Assembly: GCA_902761035.1 (NCBI GenBank)
Contig: CACWIW010000008.1
Span: 1 to 64,000, forward strand
Origin: an uncultured bacterium
Lineage (GTDB): Bacteria; Verrucomicrobiota; Kiritimatiellia; RFP12; UBA1067
Direction of reading: 5' to 3'
Length of the DNA stretch: 64,000 nt
Below, piece after piece: positions 50,364-59,626 of the stretch. How positions within the stretch are numbered: position 1 is the stretch's first letter; every line of letters starts with the position of its first letter. The notes under the pieces are model-generated. The model saw nothing but the letters and a program-made list of their open reading frames with translations, ran no database searches and had not been told where the DNA came from. The position numbers and the translations under genes are program-made.

Positions 50364-50561
50364 TTAGAGGCTTTTGTAGTAGAGGAGACAGTGGCAGAAT
50401 CCCTCGAATTTCGGATCCTTGATCTGGTCGCGGAACTCCTGGCATACGCATTTCGTCTCGGGCGTGCGCCGGAGGCGGCACGGACAGTACCCACCCGTGC
50501 GCTTGAGGCCTTCCTGGACGGTCTTCACGACCTCCTCGTCTGGATTGAGCGTCACTTTCAT
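50364..50561 (-). CDS. Short ferredoxin-thioredoxin reductase catalytic-chain-like protein
   Basis: A 65-residue protein with Cys spacing typical of the FTR catalytic subunit: YCPCRL, KCVCQEF and GFCHCLLYYK. This is the minimal core that binds a [4Fe-4S] cluster beside a disulfide and passes electrons from ferredoxin to thioredoxin. It is shorter than the usual ~110 residues. trxA directly follows. Confidence 0.8.
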   Translation of the reverse strand: MKVTLNPDEEVVKTVQEGLKRTGGYCPCRLRRTPETKCVCQEFRDQIKDPKFEGFCHCLLYYKSL

Positions 50562-50573
50562 CGTCGTTCTCCT

Positions 50574-51983
50574 TTAGCCGAGATACACGCCGCCCTTCTC
50601 GAGGGCTTGGCGCAGAGTTGAATAGGGCAGCGCACGCGGCGTGACGCCCGCCTGCGCGGCGAGCGCGGCCGCCGTACCGGCGGCCTGGCCGGTCACGAAG
50701 CACGGACAAATGAGCCGGAACGTGTCGATCGTGTCGCCCGTCCCGAGGCAACGTCCCGCACAGAGGAGGTTATCCACCTTCTTCGGCACGAGCTGGCGAT
50801 ACGGCACGGGGAACGCCGCATGGCGGCCGTCCGCGCCGAGCCAGCCGACCACGTCGTCCGGCTTGTAGTCACCGCGCAGCACGGCGCGGCTCACCACGAA
50901 CTCGGCGTCGACGAGACGAGACGCGCGTGGGCCGATCTGCGAACACGTGTTAGCGATGAACACCTGTTCCCAGCCCGGTTCCTGGCGCATCTTCGCCACA
51001 TGCTCCCACCAGCGCTTGCGGAAGTCGATCTCCGCCGCCGTGAGGTCGCGCACGTCGAGTCCGTTGCCCTTCGGCCCAATGCCGAGGTTGCCCCACCATG
51101 CGGATTTGTTGGCCTCGTTCGAGCGTGTGGGCCATCTGCCGGGCTTGCCCTTCGGCGGTTTCTTCGCCGTGATGCGGTCCATGTTCGCAAGGCGCACCTC
51201 GTGCCCGATGCCGTGGGTGATCTGCCTGTAGTCGCCGCCCGCCTGGAAGAGGACGTCCGCGTCGCCCGTGCAGTCCACCACCTGCTTCGCGAGAATCGCC
51301 TGACGTCCCTGCTTCGACTCGAATACGATGCCCAGCACCTTGTTGCCGTCCTGAATCGTGTCGACGCCCCAGCAGTGGAAGAACATGTCGATCTTCTCCT
51401 CGGCGACCATCTTGTCCATGAGGTACTTCGCGCCCTCGGGATCGACCGTCGGCTGCCAGTGGCGGTTCGGCGGCACGGGGCCGGTACACACCCAGTCGCC
51501 GAGCGCGCGGGCGCGCTTGGCGAATTCCTCGACGATGCCCTTCGTCACGAGGCGGAAATTCTTGCCCTCGCGCGCGCTCGTGCAGAGCATGATGAGCACC
51601 ATGCCGTTCGTGAATAGGCCGCCCAACGACCCGTAGCGCTCCACGAGTGCCACCTTGGCACCCGTGCGCGCGGCGGCGACAGCAGCGGCGAAGCCCGCAG
51701 AACCACCACCCACGACCACGACGTCCGTCGTGTGGAAGATCGGGATCTCGCGCGCAGGCTGGAGGATCTTGCCGTCCTTCAGCACGCAGCTCGGTCCGTC
51801 CGTCATCGTGTGCTCGATCGGGAAGATGTTCTTGCCGAACACCACGTTGTCCGGATCGCCGCAGCTTCCGGCCGGCAGGGCGTGTTTCGCCTTGACGGCC
51901 TGGTCGCCCAGTGCGGCACCGCCCGCCAGGGCCGCGCCGCCGAGTCCCAGCCTCTTCAAAAACTCGCGCTTTGTGATCTGCAT
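50574..51983 (-). CDS. Secreted FAD-dependent oxidoreductase
   Basis: A 469-residue flavoprotein. The N-terminus MQITKREFLKRLGLGGAAL is Tat-signal-like, with KR rather than RR. The FAD Rossmann motif is TTDVVVVGGGSAGFAAAVAAARTGAKVALVE. GSLGGLFTNG and QVVDCTGDADVLFQAGG place it in the FAD_oxidored (PF12831-type) family, often linked with sugar or steroid-like substrates. The substrate is unknown. It heads an operon with the FTR-like gene, trxA and lepB. Confidence 0.85.
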   Translation of the reverse strand: MQITKREFLKRLGLGGAALAGGAALGDQAVKAKHALPAGSCGDPDNVVFGKNIFPIEHTMTDGPSCVLKDGKILQPAREIPIFHTTDVVVVGGGSAGFAAAVAAARTGAKVALVERYGSLGGLFTNGMVLIMLCTSAREGKNFRLVTKGIVEEFAKRARALGDWVCTGPVPPNRHWQPTVDPEGAKYLMDKMVAEEKIDMFFHCWGVDTIQDGNKVLGIVFESKQGRQAILAKQVVDCTGDADVLFQAGGDYRQITHGIGHEVRLANMDRITAKKPPKGKPGRWPTRSNEANKSAWWGNLGIGPKGNGLDVRDLTAAEIDFRKRWWEHVAKMRQEPGWEQVFIANTCSQIGPRASRLVDAEFVVSRAVLRGDYKPDDVVGWLGADGRHAAFPVPYRQLVPKKVDNLLCAGRCLGTGDTIDTFRLICPCFVTGQAAGTAAALAAQAGVTPRALPYSTLRQALEKGGVYLG

Positions 51984-52034
51984 CTCATTTCTCCTGTTTG
52001 GTCATCTTCATGCACCTGTCGCCTTCCGTTCACT

Positions 52035-52045
52035 ATTCTACCAAA
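52035..52045 (-). promoter_or_regulatory. Promoter of the oxidoreductase operon
   Basis: TTTGGTAGAAT on the minus strand, about 50 bp before the oxidoreductase start. Confidence 0.5.
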
Positions 52046-52089
52046 TCGTCCCAGACGGCGCAAGGATGGTCCGCGCAACGGCGGCTCTG

Positions 52090-53226
52090 TCAGTCAAGGT
52101 TGATGACCGAGAGCGTGTGGAACTTGTCGTTCTTCCGGTTCGTGAGGCCGGGGAAGGTCATGTCGAAGTTCGCAATGATGAGCTTACGACGGTCCTTCTT
52201 GTCCTTCCAAATCATCGGTTCACAGGGCTGGTCGAGGAGACCGTGCGCACCGGAGTCGTCACCATTACGCCAGAGTTCACCGAATCCGCACTCGCCTTTC
52301 TGCTCCTTGGCGATGTCCCAGGTGTGGAGCGCGTTGAGGCAGCTGTCGCTCATGATGATGCGGTTGGCTACCTCGTCATAACAGATGCCGTCGCAGCACG
52401 GGAAGCGCTTCGGATCCTCGAAGATGAGTTTTGCGGGCTCGTATGAGCCGTCGGCCTTGCGCTTTGCCGTATAGAAGCGGCCGGAGCCGAACGTGCCGAA
52501 GTAGAGGTGCCCTTCCTTCGTAATTGCAAGTCCGTCCGCGCCGGAGTCGTCCTTGCGCTCAAGGGGCTTAGTCTCCGTGGCGCAGAGAAAGTAGGGGTCC
52601 TTCATGTAATCCTTCTTGGGGAGGAGCGAGACTTTCTTGTCCTTGCACGCCGCAAGCGGAATGCGGTATACTCCGCCCACGCCGATACCGTCCTCGCGGC
52701 CAAGGTCGAAGTAGGTGTCGGTAATGAACATGTCGCCCTTATAGAAGCGGATTGCGTTCGCGAGCTTCACGTTGTCCACGGCCGTCTCGATGCGCAGAAC
52801 CTCGCCCTTCTTGTCGAGGACCACGCGCATCACGCGGCTCGCGTAGTCCTTGGAGTCGAAATACTGGTTGTCGCAGTAGTAGAGGTTACCGTCCTCCTCG
52901 CAGAACTCAAGCCCCATGGGACGCCCGAAACCGGTCTTGGGCGAGCGGAGTCCGGCGCACAGGACGCTCCAGCGTCCGCTCTTGAAGTCGCGCTTCACGA
53001 TGACGCCAGGGTATTCGGGGTTCACGAGGTTCGGCGCGGAGTGGTAGATGTTGCCCTTCGGGTCTTTTGTGAGTCCATCGGGGACGTTCACGATGTCGCC
53101 GAAGCGCTTGAAGAGCTTTGGACGATACCGCTCGTCACCCCAGGTCTCCGTCTTCGCAGAGAGGTCTCCCGCCACAATGGCGGCCGTTACAGCGCACAGA
53201 GCGCACTTTCCAAACATTGCTTTCAT
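52090..53226 (-). CDS. Secreted SMP-30/gluconolactonase-like beta-propeller
   Basis: A 378-residue protein with a signal peptide (MKAMFGKCALCAVTAAIVAGDLSA). Propeller-type repeats are visible, for example VPDGLTKDPKGNIYHSAPN, RPMGLEFCEEDGNLYYCDN, GADGLAITKEGHLYFGTFG and CDGICYDEVANRIIMSDS. These match the SMP-30/strictosidine-synthase-like fold, so a lactonase or sugar-acid role is possible. A TATGGTATAAT promoter lies about 30 bp upstream. Confidence 0.75.
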   Translation of the reverse strand: MKAMFGKCALCAVTAAIVAGDLSAKTETWGDERYRPKLFKRFGDIVNVPDGLTKDPKGNIYHSAPNLVNPEYPGVIVKRDFKSGRWSVLCAGLRSPKTGFGRPMGLEFCEEDGNLYYCDNQYFDSKDYASRVMRVVLDKKGEVLRIETAVDNVKLANAIRFYKGDMFITDTYFDLGREDGIGVGGVYRIPLAACKDKKVSLLPKKDYMKDPYFLCATETKPLERKDDSGADGLAITKEGHLYFGTFGSGRFYTAKRKADGSYEPAKLIFEDPKRFPCCDGICYDEVANRIIMSDSCLNALHTWDIAKEQKGECGFGELWRNGDDSGAHGLLDQPCEPMIWKDKKDRRKLIIANFDMTFPGLTNRKNDKFHTLSVINLD

Positions 53227-53254
53227 TCTTTTTCCTTTTTTTGGGATTGTGGTT

Positions 53255-53265
53255 ATTATACCATA
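53255..53265 (-). promoter_or_regulatory. Promoter of the SMP-30-like gene
   Basis: TATGGTATAAT on the minus strand, about 30 bp before the start codon. Confidence 0.55.
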
Positions 53266-53322
53266 TACTACCCCGCCCGCAACTGCATCGACGAGAAAAG
53301 TGCGTCTATAGCGCGCTACAGT

Positions 53323-56211
53323 CTATAGCGCGACGGCGTTGACCACGTCGGCGCGGCGGGAGGCGGGCGTGACGACAAGATCCTTCAGCTCGCCGTTCTC
53401 CACGCGGCCCTCGACGGTGGTGTTGCCGGGGGCGTTGAGCTTGAAGTCGCAGTTCCACTCCTTCGGCCACGCGGGCAGGATGAATATCTTGTCGCCCTCG
53501 TACTGCAGGAGCATCGACTGGATCGTGTTCTGGAACACACCGCCCTCGTCCTGGTCGGGACGCCAGTTGTAGTTCGGACCCCAGTACGCCGGCCAGCGGT
53601 ATTCAGAGGGCCTGTACGCGCGCTCGGCGATGTTCTCCTCGTTGCAGGCGATCGTCCGTCCGAGCGTGGGCGTGTTCTTGAACACGCGGTCGACGATGTG
53701 TTCGCGCGCCTCCTCCGCCATGCCGAGATACGCCGCGTTCAGCTCGTCCTGAGCCCAGCCGAAGTAGAGTTTGTGGAAGCGCCCTTCCCTGTATGTGCGC
53801 CGGCCGATCTCCGCATTCGGCTTCTCGAACGAGCTGAGACGGAACGGGAACACGCAGTAGAGTTCCGGCGTCTCGACGTTGCCGTGGCGCTTGAATATCT
53901 CCGCCGGCGCGAACACGATTTTCCCATCGTCAACGGGCGAGACGCCCGTTGTCCCAGTAGAACGGGCTGCCAGCCCGTTCCCGCCGAGCGTGCGCGTGGG
54001 CAGCTCTGGCAGGCGCGCGCGGATCTTCGCGAAGAACGCGTGGTCGTCCGCCGAGACCACGTTGCCAGGCATCGCGAGGAGGAGGTCCGTGACGCGCGTA
54101 AGGCCCGCCACCTCCGTCATCGGGTTCGTGCAGTCCTGCCACGTCTCGATCGCCTGCGCGGGGTACATGTGGTAGCGGCCCTTCGCGTCCAGCTTGAAGT
54201 GCCCGTCGAAGTAGCGCACGTACTCGCGGATGGACGGCAGGGCGTTCTTCTTGAACCATGCGTCGTCGCGCGTGTGCTGCCAGCGCATGATGGCCATGAG
54301 CGAGAGCTCCAGCTGGCCCACCCAGGCATACTTGTGGCATGGATGGTACTGGTGCTTGTCCTTGCGGAACTTCCACTCGCATTCCGGACCGTAGCAGCCC
54401 ATGAAGTGGTCGCCCCACGGTTGCATGCACTCGGGGAAGAACGCGCCGCCGTGTCCGAAATACTTCTTCGTGCGCTTCTTGAAGAACTCCAGCTTCCCGA
54501 AGTACATGTTGAAGAGCGCGTCAGTGCCGTCGATGTCGCCGGCGGCGAACATCGGGTAGTACGGCAGGCGCGTGTTCTGCCACCAGTAGCCGTTGCCCCA
54601 GCGGCGATAGTCGGGATCGCCCCGGTGGGAAATCGTGAAGAGCGTGCCGTTGAAGCGGATCGGGAGGCGTCCGCGCGACGCGCACGCGGTGAGGTAACGC
54701 TGCGCGGCGTAGGCGGTCGTGATCGCCGCGCACTCGTCGGCAAGCGGGATGACGGGACGCCCCAGCTCCTTCTTCTCGCTCTTGCCGTTCACGACGATCT
54801 CCGCCGTGCCGTACTTCGACACGCTCACCTCGAGCGTCGTCTCGCGTCCTGCCGCGATCTTCGAGGAGTGGTGCATCTGCACCGGACCGAAAATCGCGCG
54901 CGGGCGCCCGAGATAGACGTCGACGATGAAGCCGTCGCTTCCGCCGGGCGTCATGTTGTCAAGAAGCCGCTGCGGCTTCTCAAGATGGTCCGTCGTGAAT
55001 GTGCACGTGAAGCGGAAGGCATGGGCGTCGCGGCGGTCGCGGGGCGACCGCCCGACCGTTTCGCACGCCTTCGGAACGCCCGAGTACACCACCTTCCCGT
55101 CGAACGCCACTTCGGCGGACGCGAACGTGCCGAGGAACTTGTTGCCGCCCTTGGAGTCCACGCCAAAGCTGAGCGGCAGCTTGCTGTTGGTGGGGAAGTC
55201 GTAGGGCTTGGGCGGAGCGTTCTTCGCCGCTTCGGACGGCGTGACGGCGATGTGGCTGCGGTTCCAGAACGCGCGCCACCAGGCGATGTGCGCCGCGCGC
55301 TTCGCCTCCTCGCCGTCGATGTTCCAGCCGTCGCGGTCGAGCATCTCGTTCGTGCGGCGCAGCCATTCGTCCGCGTCCTTGCACGGGTGATAGCACGTGA
55401 TCGCGGTGAGGAAGAGGGCATGGTGGGGCGAGGCGTCCCGCCGAGCCGCGCCGCAATACTTTCTCGTCACGCCACCGAACGCGCGGTCCGAAAGCAAATC
55501 CGGCTTCCCCAAATCGCCCGTCGCCTGATAGAAGTCATACACCTTCATCAGGTCGGCGACCGTCTCGTTGCGGTTCACGTGGCACCAGCCGCCCGGCACA
55601 AGACGGTCGGCGCTGATGGTGAACTTCTTCTTGCTCAGCACCTTCCCGAAAGGACCGCCCTCGCAGAACCTGTTGCCGAGCTCGTACTCGCCGACACCGA
55701 ACTCCTTCGACCCGCCGGGATAGAGACGCCAGTTGACCACCTTCGCCTCGACGTCCGGCGGGCCCTTCACGTCGCACACGGCGATCGAATCCGTCCCCTG
55801 CTGGATGCGGTACCGCAGCGACACCGCCCTTCCGCCGCTCTTCCACGACGCCTCGAACTCGCCGCGTTCCATCGAAAGTTCCTGGCGATACGTGCCCGCG
55901 TCGACGGGCGACTTCGTCTCGTAGTCGATCGCGCCGGTCTTGACGTGACGTCCGCCCTCGTTCCACGAATCGGAGTTCTGCAGCACGGTGTGCAGCGTGC
56001 CGGCGGCGTCCAGCCACGCGGTCGCGCCCACCTCGCCGTTGCCGAGCACCATGATGCCCTTCTCGTCCTTTGCGGGTGTGTCGAACACGACCGGCGCAGG
56101 GGCGTATGCCAACACGCATGACGCAACCCCAAAGGCTAATGCGAGGAAGGCTGCTCTGCCGTGAACACTTCTCGCACACTTGTCATTCGTGATTATATTT
56201 TCTCCTGTCAT
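53323..56211 (-). CDS. DUF5703 / GH95-related secreted glycan-active protein
   Basis: A 962-residue exported protein (hydrophobic segment AAFLALAFGVASCVLA). The N-terminal domain reads VVFDTPAKDEKGIMVLGNGEVGATAWLDAAGTLHTVLQNSDSWNEGGRH, the DUF5703 pattern found with GH95-like hydrolases. An (alpha/alpha)6-barrel-like middle follows (FTISHRGDPDYRRWGNGYWWQNTRLPYYPM, DGHFKLDAKGRYHMYPAQAIETW), as in clan GH-L enzymes. The catalytic pair cannot be fixed by eye. Residues NGLAARSTGTTGVSPVD come from an in-frame palindromic element. It lies 24 bp after the beta-helix gene. Confidence 0.75.
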   Translation of the reverse strand: MTGENIITNDKCARSVHGRAAFLALAFGVASCVLAYAPAPVVFDTPAKDEKGIMVLGNGEVGATAWLDAAGTLHTVLQNSDSWNEGGRHVKTGAIDYETKSPVDAGTYRQELSMERGEFEASWKSGGRAVSLRYRIQQGTDSIAVCDVKGPPDVEAKVVNWRLYPGGSKEFGVGEYELGNRFCEGGPFGKVLSKKKFTISADRLVPGGWCHVNRNETVADLMKVYDFYQATGDLGKPDLLSDRAFGGVTRKYCGAARRDASPHHALFLTAITCYHPCKDADEWLRRTNEMLDRDGWNIDGEEAKRAAHIAWWRAFWNRSHIAVTPSEAAKNAPPKPYDFPTNSKLPLSFGVDSKGGNKFLGTFASAEVAFDGKVVYSGVPKACETVGRSPRDRRDAHAFRFTCTFTTDHLEKPQRLLDNMTPGGSDGFIVDVYLGRPRAIFGPVQMHHSSKIAAGRETTLEVSVSKYGTAEIVVNGKSEKKELGRPVIPLADECAAITTAYAAQRYLTACASRGRLPIRFNGTLFTISHRGDPDYRRWGNGYWWQNTRLPYYPMFAAGDIDGTDALFNMYFGKLEFFKKRTKKYFGHGGAFFPECMQPWGDHFMGCYGPECEWKFRKDKHQYHPCHKYAWVGQLELSLMAIMRWQHTRDDAWFKKNALPSIREYVRYFDGHFKLDAKGRYHMYPAQAIETWQDCTNPMTEVAGLTRVTDLLLAMPGNVVSADDHAFFAKIRARLPELPTRTLGGNGLAARSTGTTGVSPVDDGKIVFAPAEIFKRHGNVETPELYCVFPFRLSSFEKPNAEIGRRTYREGRFHKLYFGWAQDELNAAYLGMAEEAREHIVDRVFKNTPTLGRTIACNEENIAERAYRPSEYRWPAYWGPNYNWRPDQDEGGVFQNTIQSMLLQYEGDKIFILPAWPKEWNCDFKLNAPGNTTVEGRVENGELKDLVVTPASRRADVVNAVAL
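53932..53979. repeat. Paired 19-bp palindromes inserted in frame
   Basis: AACGGGCGAGACGCCCGTT (53932-53950) and AACGGGCTGCCAGCCCGTT (53961-53979) are separated by GTCCCAGTAG. They form a REP-like double hairpin inside the DUF5703 gene without breaking the frame. Confidence 0.88.
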
Positions 56212-56235
56212 TGCATATTCCTCAATCAGTTTGTT

Positions 56236-59200
56236 TTACTTCACGCCATAGACGTACAGTCTCAGCGAATCTGGGCGAATCTGTCCGTTTGTGGATTCGT
56301 TTCCGGGAGCAAATACGCCTGTCGGCTTGCCTAATCCGTTGATCATGACATCGGCAGGCTTGTTCGTGATGTTCCACACGCACACGGCGCTCGTGCCGTC
56401 GTCGGCGATGAAGCGCTTGGCGATGACTCCGCTCCAACTTGTGAACCCTTCATCATCGACGAATTTGCCGCGCAGGAGGTACTTCGCGTGCGTGCGCTGG
56501 AAGTCGGCCACGGCCTTCATGTACGCGCTTGCGACGGTGGGCGGTTCGGCGTGCATCGCCGCGAGCGACGGCAGGTTCTTCACCTCGCCGTAGTCCTTCT
56601 TCGTCGGCACTTTGTCGTTGAGTGCGTACGTGCGGTCGGGCATGTAGCGGATTTCGATTTCGTGCCGGAGACCGAACACGGCGGCGTAGTTCACGAAGGA
56701 TCGGAGCGTCATGGGCGTGGGGTTGCGCGTGGTGGTGACGAGTTCCGGGAACGTGTAGCGGAAGAGTTCGGGGAACGGCTCGGCATTCGCGCGCGACATG
56801 GCGCGGCTCGCCTTCAGCGCGTTGACGTCCCACATGAACGAGCTGGGCTGGCACGCGTGGAACATGCCGATGGTGTCGAGAAGCCCGTCGTGGAGTCCCT
56901 CGGTGAAGACGGCGAAGTCCTTGTCGGTCGCATGCATTTCGTCCGCGATGCGCCGGACGAATCCGGGACGCTCCTCGCAGTGGCTGTGCCACGGGACGGG
57001 ATGCCCGTGCCCCTCGCCCCAGCACTCGTGCGGCGTCATCACGCCCAGCTGGTCGTAGAGGATCGCATCCGCGCCGAAGCCCCGCGCCTGTCTGGCGAGC
57101 GCGAGCATCCGGTCGTGCCACGGCGCGGCGTGCAGGCAGCCAAGGGCGAACCGGTAAACGGGGATGTTCCTGTACTTGTGGTACGTCTGGATGTACGGCG
57201 AACCGTCGCGCTTGCGAATGGCGATCTTCTCGCCGTGTTCACCCCAGAACTTCGTCGCGCCGATCTGCTGGAGCTGTCCGTTCGCGTAGATGCACACGCG
57301 GATGCCGCGCCGGTGCGCCTCGGCGATGCCTGCCTTGAGCGCCGCCGCGCCGCCCATCTTCGGGTCCGCGTCGTAGTCGGGATAGAGGTGGTCGTGCCCG
57401 CCCACGGTCCAGCCGAAGAGGCCTATGGAGTTGAGTCCGTTGCGCTCGGCTACGTCGCAGAGCTTCGGGATGTCGGTGTAGGGCCACATCAGCTCCTCGT
57501 TCTGCTGCTTCATGATCACGAGCAGCCAGCCGGTGAGGTCACGCGTCCAGTCCGGCGCGGCGGACCTCACCGCCTGATGCGCGGAGTCGAACCAGGCGCG
57601 GTAGCGCTTCGCCGCGGCGTGCCAGTCGCCGCCGACCTTCTCGAACACCGTCTCGGGAAGCTCCCACTTGTCGCCCGCGCGGATGGACACCGAATGGCGG
57701 AAGCGCACGTCGGTTTTCTTCGCGCGGTTATACCACCTGACGCCGATGCGCTTGAAGCGCTCCTGGGCGTCATGCACGGCCGCGTACCATGTGCCGTTTC
57801 CCGTGTCGATCGCGATCCACGGCATCGAGAGGTGACGCGAGGGATAGGGGCCTGTCTCGAGGTACATGATCTCGTTGGACTTCCTCTCCCACGGTTCGAG
57901 CTTCTTCTGGTCGGTCGGGAAGTAGTTGAGGCGGCGTCCGAACCCGGCGGGAATGTAGATGTGCGCCTTGGCGGGGTCGAGGGCGACCGTGTCGAGCCTC
58001 GGCCCGTTGAACATCGTCACGCGCACGCGCTTGTCGTTGTTCTCCACGACGCCCGAATAGGCTTTCCCGGACGGCGTGTCGCGCACGTTCACGACCACCT
58101 TCATGTCGAACGTCTTGTCGCCGCACGTGAGCGGCCCGTACATGAGTTTGCCGCCTTCCGTGCGACACTTCTGCTTCACGCTCTCCACCGCAAGCGGCGT
58201 CTTCTCGCCCTCGACCTCGACCTCCATGTTCCAGAACACCTTTTCCGGGGCATAGACAATCTTCACATTGTCGAACTCCGCGTTCTTGATGTCCTTGAAC
58301 ACCTCCTGCGCCGTCTTTTTCGCGCCTTCGCCGATCTCGAAGACGACGTCGCTGAAGCGCCAGTCGCTCACGTTGTTCCGTTCGTGGAAGCTGACATGCG
58401 GCAGGTTTGGCGACTTGAAGCGGCAGTGCGAGAAGGAGATGTTCCTGATGTAGTCAACACGCTGGTTGCCGCCGATGGAGATTTCGAACGGAATGCGGGA
58501 GCCGAATATCGTCATGTTCGAGAAGTGGATGTTCTCCGCATAGAACGGCAGCCGCTCCGAAAGCGGGGGCGGGACGAGGCCGCGCCCGCGCGGCGGATCC
58601 ATGTACTCCCTCGGCGCAGGCGGCTCGGGCGGCAGCGTGAAGCCGACGCCGGCACGGGAAATCGTACTCACGATGTTGTTCACAGTGATGTCGCGCACGG
58701 GGCCGTCTCCCGTCCAGCCGATGCGGATCGCAAACGCGCCGTAGGAGTTGAGGATGCAGTTGTTCACGACCACGCGTTCGCAGGGACGCGGCTTCTTCAT
58801 CTGCTCCTGGTGCGTGCGTAGGATGAGCGCGTCGTCCTGGGAATGGACGATGCAGTCGCTCACCGTCACGTCGCGGCAACCGCCGAAGTGGAGCCCGTCG
58901 CCGTTGGGGAAGCGCCTGTCCGCCTCGATGCGCACGCCACGCACGCCCACGCGGTCACAGTCGAGGAACCACGTGCTCCACCCTGCGGGATGCAGGATCA
59001 GCACGTCGTCGAGGCGCACGTCGCGGCAGCCCACGAAGAACACGCAGCGCCCCGTGATGTTCGTGTGGCTGTTGCGGAACCAGCGGTAGCCGGTCCAGTT
59101 GGTATGCTTCTCCTCGTGGTGGAACTTCTCCGCGTTGCCGTCGATCGTGCCAGCGCCGGTGATGGCCACGTTCGTCTGCCCGACTGTGTAGAACATCGCG

Positions 59201-59559
59201 CGGCGGTTGAAGCGCGGGGAGCGCTCGGCGTTCCACACGGCGTTCGTCTCGAACACGGGGTACTTGAGCGGATCCTCGCCGCCGAGGAGCGTCGCGCCAC
59301 GGTCGACGTGCAGCTCCACGTTGTTCTTGAGGTTGAGGGTGTAGGTCACGTATTTGCCGCCGCCGGGCACGAGGACGCGTCCGCCGCCCTTCGCGGCGCA
59401 GTCGTCAATCGCCTTCTGGATGGCGGCGGTGTTGTCCGTCGCGCCGTCCGGCCTCGCACCGTAGCGAGTCACGTCGTATGTTGCGGCGCGGACCGACAAT
59501 CCAGCAATCGCCACGGCGGCGACCACCCCCGTCATGTACTTACCTTTTGAGTTATCCAT
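56236..59559 (-). CDS. Beta-helix (GH28/pectate-lyase-like) and DUF6259-like fusion
   Basis: A 1107-residue secreted protein with the signal MTGVVAAVAIAGLSVRA near the N-terminus. Residues about 25-430 form a right-handed beta-helix: YDVTRYGARPDGATDNTAAIQKAIDDCAAKGGGRVLVP, HTNITGRCVFFVGCRDVRLDDV and DGLHFGGCRDVTVSDCIVHSQDDA, like GH28 polygalacturonases. The second half resembles a DUF6259-type TIM-barrel hydrolase (WLLVIMKQQNEELMWPYTDIP, GLFGWTVGGHDHLYPDYDADP, GADAILYDQLG, DFAVFTEGLHDG). The ATG at 59559 follows AGAGGTGCAAACA; a GTG three codons upstream is less likely. Substrate is probably a plant or host polysaccharide. Confidence 0.8.
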   Translation of the reverse strand: MDNSKGKYMTGVVAAVAIAGLSVRAATYDVTRYGARPDGATDNTAAIQKAIDDCAAKGGGRVLVPGGGKYVTYTLNLKNNVELHVDRGATLLGGEDPLKYPVFETNAVWNAERSPRFNRRAMFYTVGQTNVAITGAGTIDGNAEKFHHEEKHTNWTGYRWFRNSHTNITGRCVFFVGCRDVRLDDVLILHPAGWSTWFLDCDRVGVRGVRIEADRRFPNGDGLHFGGCRDVTVSDCIVHSQDDALILRTHQEQMKKPRPCERVVVNNCILNSYGAFAIRIGWTGDGPVRDITVNNIVSTISRAGVGFTLPPEPPAPREYMDPPRGRGLVPPPLSERLPFYAENIHFSNMTIFGSRIPFEISIGGNQRVDYIRNISFSHCRFKSPNLPHVSFHERNNVSDWRFSDVVFEIGEGAKKTAQEVFKDIKNAEFDNVKIVYAPEKVFWNMEVEVEGEKTPLAVESVKQKCRTEGGKLMYGPLTCGDKTFDMKVVVNVRDTPSGKAYSGVVENNDKRVRVTMFNGPRLDTVALDPAKAHIYIPAGFGRRLNYFPTDQKKLEPWERKSNEIMYLETGPYPSRHLSMPWIAIDTGNGTWYAAVHDAQERFKRIGVRWYNRAKKTDVRFRHSVSIRAGDKWELPETVFEKVGGDWHAAAKRYRAWFDSAHQAVRSAAPDWTRDLTGWLLVIMKQQNEELMWPYTDIPKLCDVAERNGLNSIGLFGWTVGGHDHLYPDYDADPKMGGAAALKAGIAEAHRRGIRVCIYANGQLQQIGATKFWGEHGEKIAIRKRDGSPYIQTYHKYRNIPVYRFALGCLHAAPWHDRMLALARQARGFGADAILYDQLGVMTPHECWGEGHGHPVPWHSHCEERPGFVRRIADEMHATDKDFAVFTEGLHDGLLDTIGMFHACQPSSFMWDVNALKASRAMSRANAEPFPELFRYTFPELVTTTRNPTPMTLRSFVNYAAVFGLRHEIEIRYMPDRTYALNDKVPTKKDYGEVKNLPSLAAMHAEPPTVASAYMKAVADFQRTHAKYLLRGKFVDDEGFTSWSGVIAKRFIADDGTSAVCVWNITNKPADVMINGLGKPTGVFAPGNESTNGQIRPDSLRLYVYGVK

Positions 59560-59589
59560 TGTTTGCACCTCTTTTCGTGAAACGGAGTT

Positions 59590-59600
59590 ATTATATCAAA
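59590..59600 (-). promoter_or_regulatory. Promoter of the beta-helix operon
   Basis: TTTGATATAAT on the minus strand, about 30 bp before the ATG. Confidence 0.55.
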
Positions 59601-59626
59601 AACCGCGCACTGGCGTGCGGCGCACT

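Noticed and set aside
53698-58821. Plus-strand open frames of 807 and 777 codons
   Set aside because: They lie opposite the DUF5703 and beta-helix genes, whose protein motifs are clear; the plus-strand translations look like frame shadows.
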